From positions 1-64,000 of the forward strand of contig CAYUPL010000004.1 of the NCBI GenBank assembly GCA_964446655.1: a stretch of 64,000 bases of DNA, written 5' to 3'. This document shows positions 15,859 through 23,832 of this stretch, piece by piece. This DNA comes from Desulfopila_A sp964446655 (GTDB lineage Bacteria > Desulfobacterota > Desulfobulbia > Desulfobulbales > Desulfocapsaceae). Position 1 is the first letter of the stretch, and each line of letters opens with the position of its first letter. The notes beneath the pieces are model-generated. The model saw only the letters and a list, made by a program, of their open reading frames with translations. It ran no database searches and was not told the DNA's origin. Position numbers and translations under genes: made by a program.

Positions 15859-17631
15859 CTAGAGATCGTGGGTTTGCAGCCAGATTTCCAGCAGAGCCAC
15901 CTGCCAGAGCTTGGAACCTCTCAGCGGAGTGATATGTTTTCCCGGTTCCTGCAGGAGAAGATCGATATATTCCTTCTTGAAAAGGTGCCGCTGTCGCGCC
16001 CTGCTGCCGGTCAGGTGATCGCGGACGAATTCAAGGTAGGGGCCCTCGATATGCTTCAGGGCCGGGACGGGAAAGTAGCCTTTGGGACGGTCGATGACGG
16101 CGGCGGGAATAACGCGCCTGGCCGCCTCTTTTAAAATCCATTTGCCACCGTTTTTAAGCTTTAATTCAGCCGGGATTCGGGCGGCCAGTTCGACGAGTTC
16201 ATGGTCGAGGAAGGGGACCCTGGCTTCCAGGCTGTGAGCCATGGTCATGTTGTCGACCCGCTTCACCGGATCGTCGGCCAGCATAATGGTCGTATCGAGA
16301 TGGAGGGCTTTGTCGACCGCATATTCGGCAGTGTCGGCGGAGAAAAAACCATCGACATATTCCCGGCTGTAGTTGCGGCCATGGAATTTTTCCACCGTAA
16401 CTTCTTCATATTCCTGCTGGGTGCGGTCGAAAAAGACCCTGCAGTAGTCATCAACCGGAGCGGTGCTGTCCAGCAGAGGCGGATACCAGTGATACCCGCC
16501 GAAAACCTCATCAGCTCCCTGGCCGCTCTGTACTACTTTGACATATTTGGCGACCTCGCAGGAGAGCTGAAAAAAGCCGACATTGTCATAGCTGACCATC
16601 GGCTCGGACATGGCCGCGATGGTTCTGGGGAGCAGGCTGATAAGCTCGGCGGAAGGAACAAAAATCTGATGGTGATTGGTGCTGAAATGCTCGGCGATGA
16701 TATCGGAGTAGTAGAACTCGTCGCCTTTTTCACCACCGGCCTCTTCAAAGCCGACGGAAAAGGTATTAATGCCTTTCTGGCCCTGTTCGGCAAGCAGGCC
16801 GACGAGCAGGCTGGAATCGATACCGCCGGAGAGCAGAACACCGACGGGAACGTCGGCCACCATCCTGCGACGCACCGCCTCCCGGAGAGAGTGCAGCACA
16901 CGTTCCTGCCACTCCGCAGCTGAGCGATGCATGTCGTTTTCGTTCTGCTGCAGATGGAGCTGCCAGTAAACTCTGTCGCTGAAACGTCCGTCTGCTTCAT
17001 AGATGCGCATGGTGGCGGGCGGCAGCTTTTTGATGCCTTTGAGAATTGTGTGAGGCGGTGGTACCACGGCATGCCAGTGCAGATAGTGATGCAGGGCGGC
17101 GGGGTTGAGCTCGGTATCGACATCTCCCGCCGCCAGAAGGGCTGGCAGACTGGAGGCAAAACGCAGCCGGGAATTCTGTTCTGCCAGATAGAGTGGTTTT
17201 ATGCCCAGCCGGTCACGTGCCAGCACAACCCGGCCCGAGTTTCTTTCGTGAAGGGCAAAGGCAAACATGCCGTTGAACCTGTCGACACAGTCCGGCCCCC
17301 AGGCATGATAGGCCTTGAGGATGACCTCGGTATCGCCGTTGGAGAAGAAAGAATACCCGGTATCCTGCAATTCTTGGCGCAACTCTTTGTAATTATAAAT
17401 ACATCCGTTGAAGACAATATCGAGGCCCAGAGCTGAATCGATCATGGGCTGGCGGGCCTGTTCACTGAGATCAATGATCTTGAGGCGGCGGTGCCCAAAG
17501 GCGATAGAGCCCTGTTGCAGCGATCCACAGCTATCAGGTCCGCGAGGAACCATTGTGGCCATCATTGCTGCAACGGCCGATAGAGAGGCCTCCGTCCGGT
17601 CAAATCGAAATTCTCCGCATATGCCGCACAT
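15859..17631 (-). CDS. asnO: N-acetylglutaminylglutamine amidotransferase (asparagine-synthetase family)
   Basis: Amidates N-acetylglutaminylglutamine to NAGGN using glutamine-derived ammonia and ATP. The 590-residue protein begins MCGICGEF, so Cys2 is the N-terminal nucleophile of the class II glutaminase domain (1 to about 200). The synthetase domain carries the PP-loop SGGIDSSLL at about residue 264 and later GQGADEVFGGYHWY and SLEARVPFLDHELVE. It heads the operon asnO-ngg-peptidase. A ribosome binding site (GAAAGGAC) lies before the ATG. The promoter must lie between 17632 and the proX terminator at 17839, where I see no obvious sigma-70 boxes. Confidence 0.92.
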   Translation of the reverse strand: MCGICGEFRFDRTEASLSAVAAMMATMVPRGPDSCGSLQQGSIAFGHRRLKIIDLSEQARQPMIDSALGLDIVFNGCIYNYKELRQELQDTGYSFFSNGDTEVILKAYHAWGPDCVDRFNGMFAFALHERNSGRVVLARDRLGIKPLYLAEQNSRLRFASSLPALLAAGDVDTELNPAALHHYLHWHAVVPPPHTILKGIKKLPPATMRIYEADGRFSDRVYWQLHLQQNENDMHRSAAEWQERVLHSLREAVRRRMVADVPVGVLLSGGIDSSLLVGLLAEQGQKGINTFSVGFEEAGGEKGDEFYYSDIIAEHFSTNHHQIFVPSAELISLLPRTIAAMSEPMVSYDNVGFFQLSCEVAKYVKVVQSGQGADEVFGGYHWYPPLLDSTAPVDDYCRVFFDRTQQEYEEVTVEKFHGRNYSREYVDGFFSADTAEYAVDKALHLDTTIMLADDPVKRVDNMTMAHSLEARVPFLDHELVELAARIPAELKLKNGGKWILKEAARRVIPAAVIDRPKGYFPVPALKHIEGPYLEFVRDHLTGSRARQRHLFKKEYIDLLLQEPGKHITPLRGSKLWQVALLEIWLQTHDL

Positions 17632-17802
17632 GATATTGTAGTCCTTTCAGGTAGAATTTGGAGTAGAGATGAAAAATGGGCTGTCAGCCAAAATGACGCT
17701 TGCAGTGATCCCACTCTTCCTCCCGGGGAAGGATGGAGATCGCTATCTTGAAAACTGTGTTCAGGTCATATCCGACTATTTTATCAGCCTTTGGGTAAAA
17801 TG

Positions 17803-17839
17803 TAAAAAAAGACCCGGAGGACAAAATGATCCTCCGGGT
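17803..17839 (-). terminator. intrinsic terminator after the first proX copy
   Basis: On the minus strand ACCCGGAGGA pairs perfectly with TCCTCCGGGT around an 8-base loop and is followed by a run of T. It lies 24 bases past the proX stop. The second proX copy is followed by a closely similar hairpin, so the terminator was duplicated with the gene. Confidence 0.85.
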
Positions 17840-17862
17840 CGGAGTAAGACAACCGTAAGGTG

Positions 17863-18897
17863 TTACATTGCCGCTTTTACAGCCTCTTGCAGCCATCCGT
17901 CCCAGGTGGCCTTGTTTTGGGCTATCCATTCATCAACATGTCTTTCGATGTCTTTTTGGCTTTTTTCCCCTGCATTCATACGGGTATTCTGCTCGTTGAT
18001 ATCGATAAGGGGCAGAGTCAGCACCTCAAAAAATCTCTTGGCTGCCGGATTTGCTTCGGCAAATTTTTTGTTGGCGACAATTCGAATGTCGGAGACGACA
18101 AAGCCAAGCTTTACAGGATCGGAAACGGCTCCTTCAACACCGGCAACGGTCATACGTTCGACGGCGGATTTCTGCGATTCCTTGGGCATGATTTCAGGGA
18201 CATTGATCCACATCACATCTTCGCCCGGCTTCAATTTAAAAATGGTCCAGTTGGGCGCCCAGGTGTAGAAGAAAATAGGGGTGCCGGCGTTGTAGCTGGC
18301 CATTGCCGAGGCCATACCCGCCTCATAGGAGGCCTTTATGGGGTTGACATGGTCCTTGAGGTCATAGACCTCAAAGTGATGGGTGATGACGCTTTCACAG
18401 CCCCAGCCGGGAGGACAGGCTGTCAGGTCGGCCTTGCCGTCACCATTGAGATCGAAGGCCTTTTTGACATCGTCACGCTTAAAATCATTAAGTGATTGAA
18501 TGTTGTACTGTTCCACATGTTTTTTCGATACCAGATAGCCCTGCAGACCGCCGGCTTTAACGACATAACCGTACGCGTCGGCATCGTCATAGAAATTTTT
18601 GGGGAACTGGCCTTCATGGTTTGGAAACCAGCCGTTGGTCCAGTAATCCACATCTCCCAATGCCACGGATTTGTAGAAAATAGGATTCTGCAGATCTTTC
18701 GGTTTTTCGACTGTGTAGCCAAGGGCTTCCAGGCCTCTTCTTACCAAAGCTTCCTGAAAAAAACCGGTGTTCCAGGTTGCCCGCGCGGGCTTTACCGTGA
18801 CACCTTCACCGGGCGGTTGCTGGGCGGCAGAGACTGCTGTTGCTCCGGTAAAGACAAGAGCTGACAGGACGGAACTCATAAGCAGATTTTTCATCAT
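17863..18897 (-). CDS. proX: glycine betaine/proline-binding protein ProX, duplicate copy
   Basis: Periplasmic binding protein of the ProU-type importer, 344 residues with a signal peptide ending near VSA. Aromatic residues expected to cage the quaternary ammonium are present (ATWNTG, DYWTNGWFP, FYTWAPNW). The NGDGKADLTACPPGWGCE segment is typical of ProX. It has the same length as the second ProX without gaps and is roughly three quarters identical by eye. I start it at 18897, where AAGGAG lies eight bases upstream; the frame stays open further upstream only because a remnant of proW is in frame. It has no permease or ATPase of its own directly attached, so it presumably feeds the neighbouring ProVW. 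Small changes such as WAPNW versus WTPNW could alter ligand preference. Confidence 0.92.
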   Translation of the reverse strand: MMKNLLMSSVLSALVFTGATAVSAAQQPPGEGVTVKPARATWNTGFFQEALVRRGLEALGYTVEKPKDLQNPIFYKSVALGDVDYWTNGWFPNHEGQFPKNFYDDADAYGYVVKAGGLQGYLVSKKHVEQYNIQSLNDFKRDDVKKAFDLNGDGKADLTACPPGWGCESVITHHFEVYDLKDHVNPIKASYEAGMASAMASYNAGTPIFFYTWAPNWTIFKLKPGEDVMWINVPEIMPKESQKSAVERMTVAGVEGAVSDPVKLGFVVSDIRIVANKKFAEANPAAKRFFEVLTLPLIDINEQNTRMNAGEKSQKDIERHVDEWIAQNKATWDGWLQEAVKAAM

Positions 18898-18913
18898 CTT
18901 TGATTCTCCTTTT

Positions 18914-18955
18914 TTTATTTTTCCCATTGATTGGGTGATTCTATCTGAAATTATC
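18914..18955 (-). repeat. remnant of the proW 3' end, duplication scar
   Basis: Read on the minus strand upstream of this proX, the frame gives IISDRITQSMGKIKK, matching the true ProW C-terminus IILDRITQSMGTGKK at 20740-20790. At the DNA level CCCATTGATTGGGTGATTCT and the bases after it are shared, and similarity stops abruptly after ATTATC (18955 here, 20788 in the intact gene). It marks the edge of a duplicated segment. Confidence 0.8.
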
Positions 18956-19069
18956 AGAAAAGAGTCGATGCGGCGGTGCAAAAAATAATGATGATTAGGG
19001 AAGGGGGGAGGAAAGTAACATACTCTGCCGATGCCGGTGCACGGCGCAAAACCAGGGCAGGAAGGTTTT

Positions 19070-19543
19070 TTATTCTCCGGAAATAGGAATAAGGGCGGCG
19101 TCCTCATCCTTTTCTTGAAGTGCCTGGACCAGTTCATCGAGGCCTTTTTCTAAAAGAAGCAGGCTTTCGTCAGACAGACTTTCCAAGGCGCCGCTTAATT
19201 TCCCCTGAGTGGGTTGGGGAGCCTTGTGAATGAGGTGGTTTCCTTTGTCGGTCATGGAAAGATGGACGGCACGCTGGTCTTTTTTGCTTCGTTGACGAGC
19301 AACAAACCCTTCCTCTTCAAGCTTGTCGAGCATATTACTGCAGGTGGATGGATGAATGGACAGTGAATTGGCCAGTTGGGAAACCTTTATGCCGGGGTTG
19401 CTGTGCAATTCCGATAACATCCATAGTTTTGCACTGCTCAGGCCACATTCTTTTTCGACAAATTTGGAATGGGCCTGTACCACCTTGAAAAGGATACGCA
19501 GATATTGTGTAACCGATTTTATTCGACGAGTTCTGTCTCCCAT
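19070..19543 (-). CDS. MarR-family transcriptional regulator
   Basis: A 157-residue MarR-type winged-helix protein. The DNA-binding core includes KVSQLANSLSIHPSTCSNMLDKLEEEGFV (about residues 53-81), then the charged wing RQRSKKDQRAVHLSMTDKG. Flanking helices form the dimer interface. It sits between the two proX copies on the same strand. MarR-type proteins control betaine uptake or synthesis in some bacteria (GbsR-like), so control of proX or proVWX is reasonable but unproven. A perfect inverted repeat with 10 bp arms lies 14 bases before its start and is a likely autoregulatory site. Confidence 0.88.
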   Translation of the reverse strand: MGDRTRRIKSVTQYLRILFKVVQAHSKFVEKECGLSSAKLWMLSELHSNPGIKVSQLANSLSIHPSTCSNMLDKLEEEGFVARQRSKKDQRAVHLSMTDKGNHLIHKAPQPTQGKLSGALESLSDESLLLLEKGLDELVQALQEKDEDAALIPISGE

Positions 19544-19556
19544 TATTCCTCCCTGA

Positions 19557-19589
19557 GAACAGTTTAAATCGAAATCTTATAAACTGTTC
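19557..19589. promoter_or_regulatory. perfect inverted repeat upstream of marR
   Basis: GAACAGTTTA (19557-19566) and TAAACTGTTC (19580-19589) are exact reverse complements separated by 13 bases, placed directly in front of the MarR gene. MarR proteins bind such dyads and commonly repress themselves. A different inverted repeat sharing the AAACT/AGTTT core lies upstream of proV. Confidence 0.55.
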
Positions 19590-19632
19590 ATCAGATCAAA
19601 TCCAGCTTTTTTTCAGCCTTCCCGGTAAAAGT

Positions 19633-19667
19633 AAAAAAGGCCCGGAGGCCAAAATGTCCCCCGGGCC
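19633..19667 (-). terminator. intrinsic terminator after proVWX
   Basis: On the minus strand GGCCCGGGGG and CCTCCGGGCC form a 10 bp stem with one G-U pair, followed by TTTTTT. It closes the proV-proW-proX operon and is the homologue of the hairpin behind the other proX. Confidence 0.85.
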
Positions 19668-19689
19668 GAAATACAATAACAAGAGTATA

Positions 19690-20724
19690 TTACATTGCTG
19701 CTTTTTTAGCCTTCTCCAGCCATCCATCCCAGGTGGCCTTGTTTTCGGCTATCCACGCGTCGGCATGTTTTTCGATGTGCTGCTGGCTTTTCTCACCTTC
19801 ATTCATCAGAGTGTTCTGTGCGTTGATATCTTCCAAAGGCAGTGTGAAAGACTCAAAAAAGCTCTTGGCGGCCGGGTTGGCGGCGAGGAACTCCTTATTG
19901 GCGGATATGCGAATATCGGAAGCAACGAAACCGAGTTTAACCGGATCGGATATCGCACCCTCGACATCGGCAACCGTCATGCGGTCTTCAGCTCCCTTTT
20001 GTGCATCGCTGGGGTTGATTTCGGGCACGTTGATCCACATTACGTCTTCACCCGGCTTGAACTTGAATACGGTCCAGTTCGGGGTCCAGGTATAGAAGAA
20101 AACCGGTTTGCCGTCTTTGTAATTACCAAGTGCAGAGGCCATGCCGGCTTCATAGGAAGCCTTGACCGGGTTGATGTGATCTTGCAGGTTATAGGCATTC
20201 ATATGATGGGCAATGACCTTTTCGCAACCCCAGCCGGGAGGACAGGCGGTCAGGTCGGCTTTTCCATCGCCGTTGCTGTCAAAGGCCTTCTTGACCTCGT
20301 CGCGTTTGAAGTCATCGAGGCTTGTGATGCCGAATTCTTCAACATCGCGTTTGGATACCAGATATCCCCCCATACCGCCGGCTTTGGCGATATAGCCGAC
20401 TTTTTCAGCCTTGTCGGCGAAGTCTTTCGGTAATTGCGCTTCGTGCATCGGAAACCAGCTGTTGGTCCAGTAGTCCACATCTCCTAATGTCAAGGATTTG
20501 TAGAAAATCGGATTTTGCAGATCTTTTGGTTTTTGAACCTCATACCCAAGTGCTTCCAGTCCTTTTCTCACCAGGGCTTCCTGAAAGAAGCCGGTGTTCC
20601 AGGTTGCCCGTGCCGGTTTTACCGTGACACCCTCACCGGGCAGTTGCTGGGCGGCAGAGACTGCTGTCGCTCCGGTAAAGACTAGAGCCGACAGAACGGT
20701 GCTCATAAACAAATTTTTCATCAT
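19690..20724 (-). CDS. proX: glycine betaine/proline-binding protein ProX, operon copy
   Basis: The binding protein encoded inside proVWX, 344 residues with a signal peptide. It carries the same aromatic ligand-cage candidates as its duplicate (ATWNTG, DYWTNSWFP, FYTWTPNWT), the NGDGKADLTACPPGWGCE loop, and the C-terminal ADAWIAENKATWDGWL typical of ProX. It captures glycine betaine or proline betaine in the periplasm and passes it to ProW. The ribosome binding site AGGAGGATCAAAG is strong, and the gap to proW is 12 bases. The E. coli ProX sequence is clearly recognisable in it. Confidence 0.94.
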   Translation of the reverse strand: MMKNLFMSTVLSALVFTGATAVSAAQQLPGEGVTVKPARATWNTGFFQEALVRKGLEALGYEVQKPKDLQNPIFYKSLTLGDVDYWTNSWFPMHEAQLPKDFADKAEKVGYIAKAGGMGGYLVSKRDVEEFGITSLDDFKRDEVKKAFDSNGDGKADLTACPPGWGCEKVIAHHMNAYNLQDHINPVKASYEAGMASALGNYKDGKPVFFYTWTPNWTVFKFKPGEDVMWINVPEINPSDAQKGAEDRMTVADVEGAISDPVKLGFVASDIRISANKEFLAANPAAKSFFESFTLPLEDINAQNTLMNEGEKSQQHIEKHADAWIAENKATWDGWLEKAKKAAM

Positions 20725-20736
20725 CTTTGATCCTCC

Positions 20737-21579
20737 TTATTCTTTTTTTCCTGTTCCCATTGATTGGGTGATTCTATCTAAAATTATCGCCATAAGAACA
20801 ATTGCCAAACCGCCAATTGTTGCAAGACCTATATCTAATGTGTTGAGTCCCAGCACAACCGGGGCTCCAAGTCCTCCGGCGCCGATCAGGGCGGCAATCA
20901 CAACCATGGAAAGCGCCATCATGATGGTTTGATTCAGGCCTGCCATGATGGTGGGCAGGGCCAGGGGAATTTGTACTTTGCGCAGTACCTGCGAGCTGGT
21001 TGCACCGAATGCCAGGGCAGCTTCCACCAGCTCCGGATGGACCTGTCTGATACCGAGGCTGGTCAAGCGTATGATGGGCGGCAGCGAGAAAATAATGGTC
21101 GCCAGCACACCGGCAACGTTGCCCACGGAAAACAGCATGACGATGGGAACCAGGTAGACGAACGCCGGGGTTGTCTGCATGGCATCAAGGCATGGCCGCA
21201 TGATTGATTCGATCCTGTCGCTGCGCCCCGACAATATTCCCAGAGGGATGCCCACAATTGTGCAGAAAATAACCGAAGAAAAGACCATGGCCAGGGTGGT
21301 CATGGTATCCGGCCACAGGCCGAGCAGGCCAATCAGAATAAGACTGACCACACTGAAGCCGGCCAGCTTCAATCCGGAGACGCGCCAGGCAATCAGGGCG
21401 ACAATTGCAATAAGTACAAATGGGTTGATGGTATGCAAACCACTTTCCAGGCCGCTGAGAGTTACCTCAACCGGCCACTTTATAAGTTGAAAAAACCAAC
21501 GGTAGCCTTCAACCAGCCAGTCGATAAACTGACTGATCCATATATCAAGCGGGATGACTTTTTCTTCAAAACTCAACAT
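20737..21579 (-). CDS. proW: glycine betaine/proline ABC transporter permease ProW
   Basis: The membrane subunit of the ProU importer, 280 residues. An N-terminal amphipathic part (FIDWLVEGYRWFFQLIKWP) is followed by about six hydrophobic segments. The ATPase-contact loop lies around LVEAALAFGATSSQVLRKVQIPLALP, as in ProW/OpuAB. It is shorter than E. coli ProW, which has a longer N-terminal extension, and similar to compact homologues. It is placed between proV (68-base gap) and proX. Its last 14 codons reappear as a scar upstream of the other proX. Confidence 0.92.
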   Translation of the reverse strand: MLSFEEKVIPLDIWISQFIDWLVEGYRWFFQLIKWPVEVTLSGLESGLHTINPFVLIAIVALIAWRVSGLKLAGFSVVSLILIGLLGLWPDTMTTLAMVFSSVIFCTIVGIPLGILSGRSDRIESIMRPCLDAMQTTPAFVYLVPIVMLFSVGNVAGVLATIIFSLPPIIRLTSLGIRQVHPELVEAALAFGATSSQVLRKVQIPLALPTIMAGLNQTIMMALSMVVIAALIGAGGLGAPVVLGLNTLDIGLATIGGLAIVLMAIILDRITQSMGTGKKE

Positions 21580-21647
21580 TGCTTTTGCTCCTGATACTTG
21601 TTATTAAGACGGCATGGCGGAAAGTGCGATTCTTTCGATGCCGTTTA

Positions 21648-22880
21648 TTAAGCGTTTTCCGTATACCCTGGGTTTTCCGCATTTTCTGCCCGGTGCAGGG
21701 TGCGCAGAAATCGATTCTTGGAAACAGTACCGATATATTTTTCGTTTTCATCCAGTACCGGAACAGGCCAACTGTGCGAAGCGACCAGCGGGAGAATCTC
21801 CTGGAGACTCTCGGTGCTTTTTACGGCCTGCCCTTCCTTGAGAAAAGCGCCGTCAATATTACCTTTTGCACTGCCGTTTTTCTCAATATGGTCGCGCAGG
21901 GAATCCGTTGAGACGATGCCGAAGAAATTTCGTTCCGGACTGATGATATAGGCAAATTCGCGGTCGGTGCTGCTCAGTTTTTCCAGAATAGAGCGAGGGC
22001 TGCCTTCTTTTCTATGCCAGACGAAAGTCGGCTGGTTGTCGGTGACGATATCGCCTGCCGAAATAACACCGGTGGGATCCACACCGCGAAAGAAGGCTCT
22101 GACATAGTCATCGGCTGGATTTTGCAGAATTTCCTCGGGAGTACCGACCTGGACAATACGGCCGCCCTCCATGATTGCTATTCTGTCACCTATGCGCAGG
22201 GCTTCATCGAGGTCGTGGGAGATGAAGATGATGGTTCGTTCATGCCGGTCCTGCAGTTTGAGAAGCTCATCCTGCATTTCCGTGCGAATCAGCGGATCAA
22301 GCGCTGAAAAGGCTTCGTCCATCAGCATGATATCCGGATCGACAGCCAGTCCTCTGGCCAGACCGACACGCTGCTGCATGCCACCACTTAATTCTTTGGG
22401 ATACGCCTTCGCCCAGCCCTCCAGGCCAACCTGCTTCAGGGCGTCAAGAGCGCGTTCTTCTCTTTTCTTTTTCTCCATGCCGTCAAGTTCAAGACCGAAA
22501 CAGACATTGTCGAGAACCGTCTGGTGCGGCATCAGGGCAAAGGACTGGAAGACCATGCCTGTTTTTTTGCGCCGGAATTTTACCAGTTGATGTCGGTCCA
22601 TTTTGATGACGTCTTCACCATCCACCAGTACTTCGCCGGCAGTGGGCTCGATGAGGCGGTTGAACATGCGGACCAGGGTGGACTTGCCGGAACCGGATAG
22701 CCCCATAACCACAAAAACTTCGCCCTGTTCGACTGTGAAACTCGCGTCCTGGACCCCGACGGTGAGGCCGGTTTCCTCGTAAATTTCTTCTTTACTTTTT
22801 CCCTGTTTCAGGAGCTTGAGTCCTTCTTTCGGTTCAGAACCAAAGATTTTGAACAGGTTTTTGACGACAATTTTTTCCAT
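21648..22880 (-). CDS. proV: glycine betaine/proline ABC transporter ATPase ProV
   Basis: The ATPase of the importer, about 410 residues from the ATG at 22880. An upstream ATG at 22982 gives an unrelated 34-residue extension and is not favoured. It begins with EKIVVKNLFKIFG and the ProV-specific EGLKLLKQGKSKEEI helix. Walker A is GLSGSGKST, the signature LSGGMQQRVGLARGLA, and Walker B IMLMDEAFSALDP. The C-terminal third holds two CBS-type segments (RNFFGIVSTDSL, EKYIGTVSKNRF), which in this family gate transport in response to ionic strength. No strong ribosome binding site precedes the chosen start. Confidence 0.92.
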   Translation of the reverse strand: MEKIVVKNLFKIFGSEPKEGLKLLKQGKSKEEIYEETGLTVGVQDASFTVEQGEVFVVMGLSGSGKSTLVRMFNRLIEPTAGEVLVDGEDVIKMDRHQLVKFRRKKTGMVFQSFALMPHQTVLDNVCFGLELDGMEKKKREERALDALKQVGLEGWAKAYPKELSGGMQQRVGLARGLAVDPDIMLMDEAFSALDPLIRTEMQDELLKLQDRHERTIIFISHDLDEALRIGDRIAIMEGGRIVQVGTPEEILQNPADDYVRAFFRGVDPTGVISAGDIVTDNQPTFVWHRKEGSPRSILEKLSSTDREFAYIISPERNFFGIVSTDSLRDHIEKNGSAKGNIDGAFLKEGQAVKSTESLQEILPLVASHSWPVPVLDENEKYIGTVSKNRFLRTLHRAENAENPGYTENA

Positions 22881-23205
22881 AATGTTTTCACAAGGATGTG
22901 TTGAAGTAATTAATTTTTTTATGATAAAGTGAGAAATAATCTTTTCAAGGACGTGGTGCTGTTGTTTGCTTGACAACACCATTCATCTAAACATAAAGGC
23001 GAGTAATATGCAATAAAAAAGTTTTATACAAAACTATATACTGGAATATAGTTTCCAGGAAAGATATATTTATTAATATAATATGGTGAGATATAAAACA
23101 AATCGGGACGAGAAAAAAAACATCCCTTCAGCCTTGCCGGGAAAAAGTAAAGCTGTCTCCCGGGCAACAAGAGCAGAGCTGAGGAGTATAGCAAGCGGAT
23201 TATTT
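22881..23205. other. AT-rich promoter region of proVWX
   Basis: About 325 bases with no gene. The region is very AT-rich, especially 23010-23110, as expected for a strongly regulated upstream region of an osmotically induced importer. It contains the inverted repeat annotated at 23031-23054. Confidence 0.5.
23031..23054. promoter_or_regulatory. perfect inverted repeat upstream of proV
   Basis: AAACTATAT (23031-23039) and ATATAGTTT (23046-23054) are exact complements separated by ACTGGA, about 150 bases upstream of proV. It could be an operator for the nearby MarR protein or another osmotic regulator. Confidence 0.4.
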
Positions 23206-23832
23206 TTAGAATGGAACATCCGAGGTAAAAGTAAGCAGTTTTTCTGAAACAGGATGGATAACGCGGAGCGACCAGGCGTGCAGGAGCATCCTGTCGCCAT
23301 CCTGTCCATTGCCGTAGAGGCTGTCTCCGACGATGGGACAGTTCAGTCCCAGTGGATGGGCTGCATGGAGGCGCAGCTGGTGGGTTCTGCCGGTGAGAGG
23401 AGTGAAGAGTATTCTGGTGCGTTGTCCTTCCACTGCTGTTTTGTGCCAGCAGGTGATGCCCGTTTTGCCGTGAATGGGATCATATACCTGAAAGGGTCGA
23501 TTGTCGACATCCAGGCGAAATTTGAGCTCTATTCGGCCCTGGTCGCCGCTTACGAAGCCTTCCAGTAGGGCCATATATTTTTTTTCCGGCAGTCTTTTTT
23601 CGAACTGGCGGGAAAGGTGGCGATGGGCGGCTTTGTGACGTGCCAGGATCATTACACCGGAAGTGTACATATCCAGGCGGTGTACGGCCGGTTGACAGGG
23701 CAGGTCCGCAAAGAGGTGGCGAAGACGCGAGACAAGGCAGTCCTGCTTGTCCGGACCACGGCCGGGAACGGCCAGGAGCCCCCCTGGCTTTTCCACTACG
23801 ATTATTGCGGCGTCATCATACAGTATCCTCAT
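23206..23832 (-). CDS. RluA-family pseudouridine synthase, catalytic half
   Basis: About 208 residues from the ATG at 23832. It begins with ILYDDAAIIVVEKPGGLLAVPG, has the catalytic Asp54 in HRLDMYTSG, and ends with LTGRTHQLRLHAAHPLG and GDSLYG, all RluA-family landmarks. It isomerises uridine to pseudouridine in RNA, with the RNA target unknown. Its ATG overlaps the stop of the upstream gene as ATGA. That upstream protein resembles the N-terminal domain of long fused RluA-like proteins, so the pair looks like the split form of one enzyme. A start at 23901 would add 23 unrelated residues. Confidence 0.9.
   Translation of the reverse strand: MRILYDDAAIIVVEKPGGLLAVPGRGPDKQDCLVSRLRHLFADLPCQPAVHRLDMYTSGVMILARHKAAHRHLSRQFEKRLPEKKYMALLEGFVSGDQGRIELKFRLDVDNRPFQVYDPIHGKTGITCWHKTAVEGQRTRILFTPLTGRTHQLRLHAAHPLGLNCPIVGDSLYGNGQDGDRMLLHAWSLRVIHPVSEKLLTFTSDVPF

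Noticed and set aside
18898..19137. N-terminal extension of the outer ProX
   Set aside because: It overlaps the end of marR and reads through a proW remnant; the start at 18897 has a strong ribosome binding site and equals the other copy.
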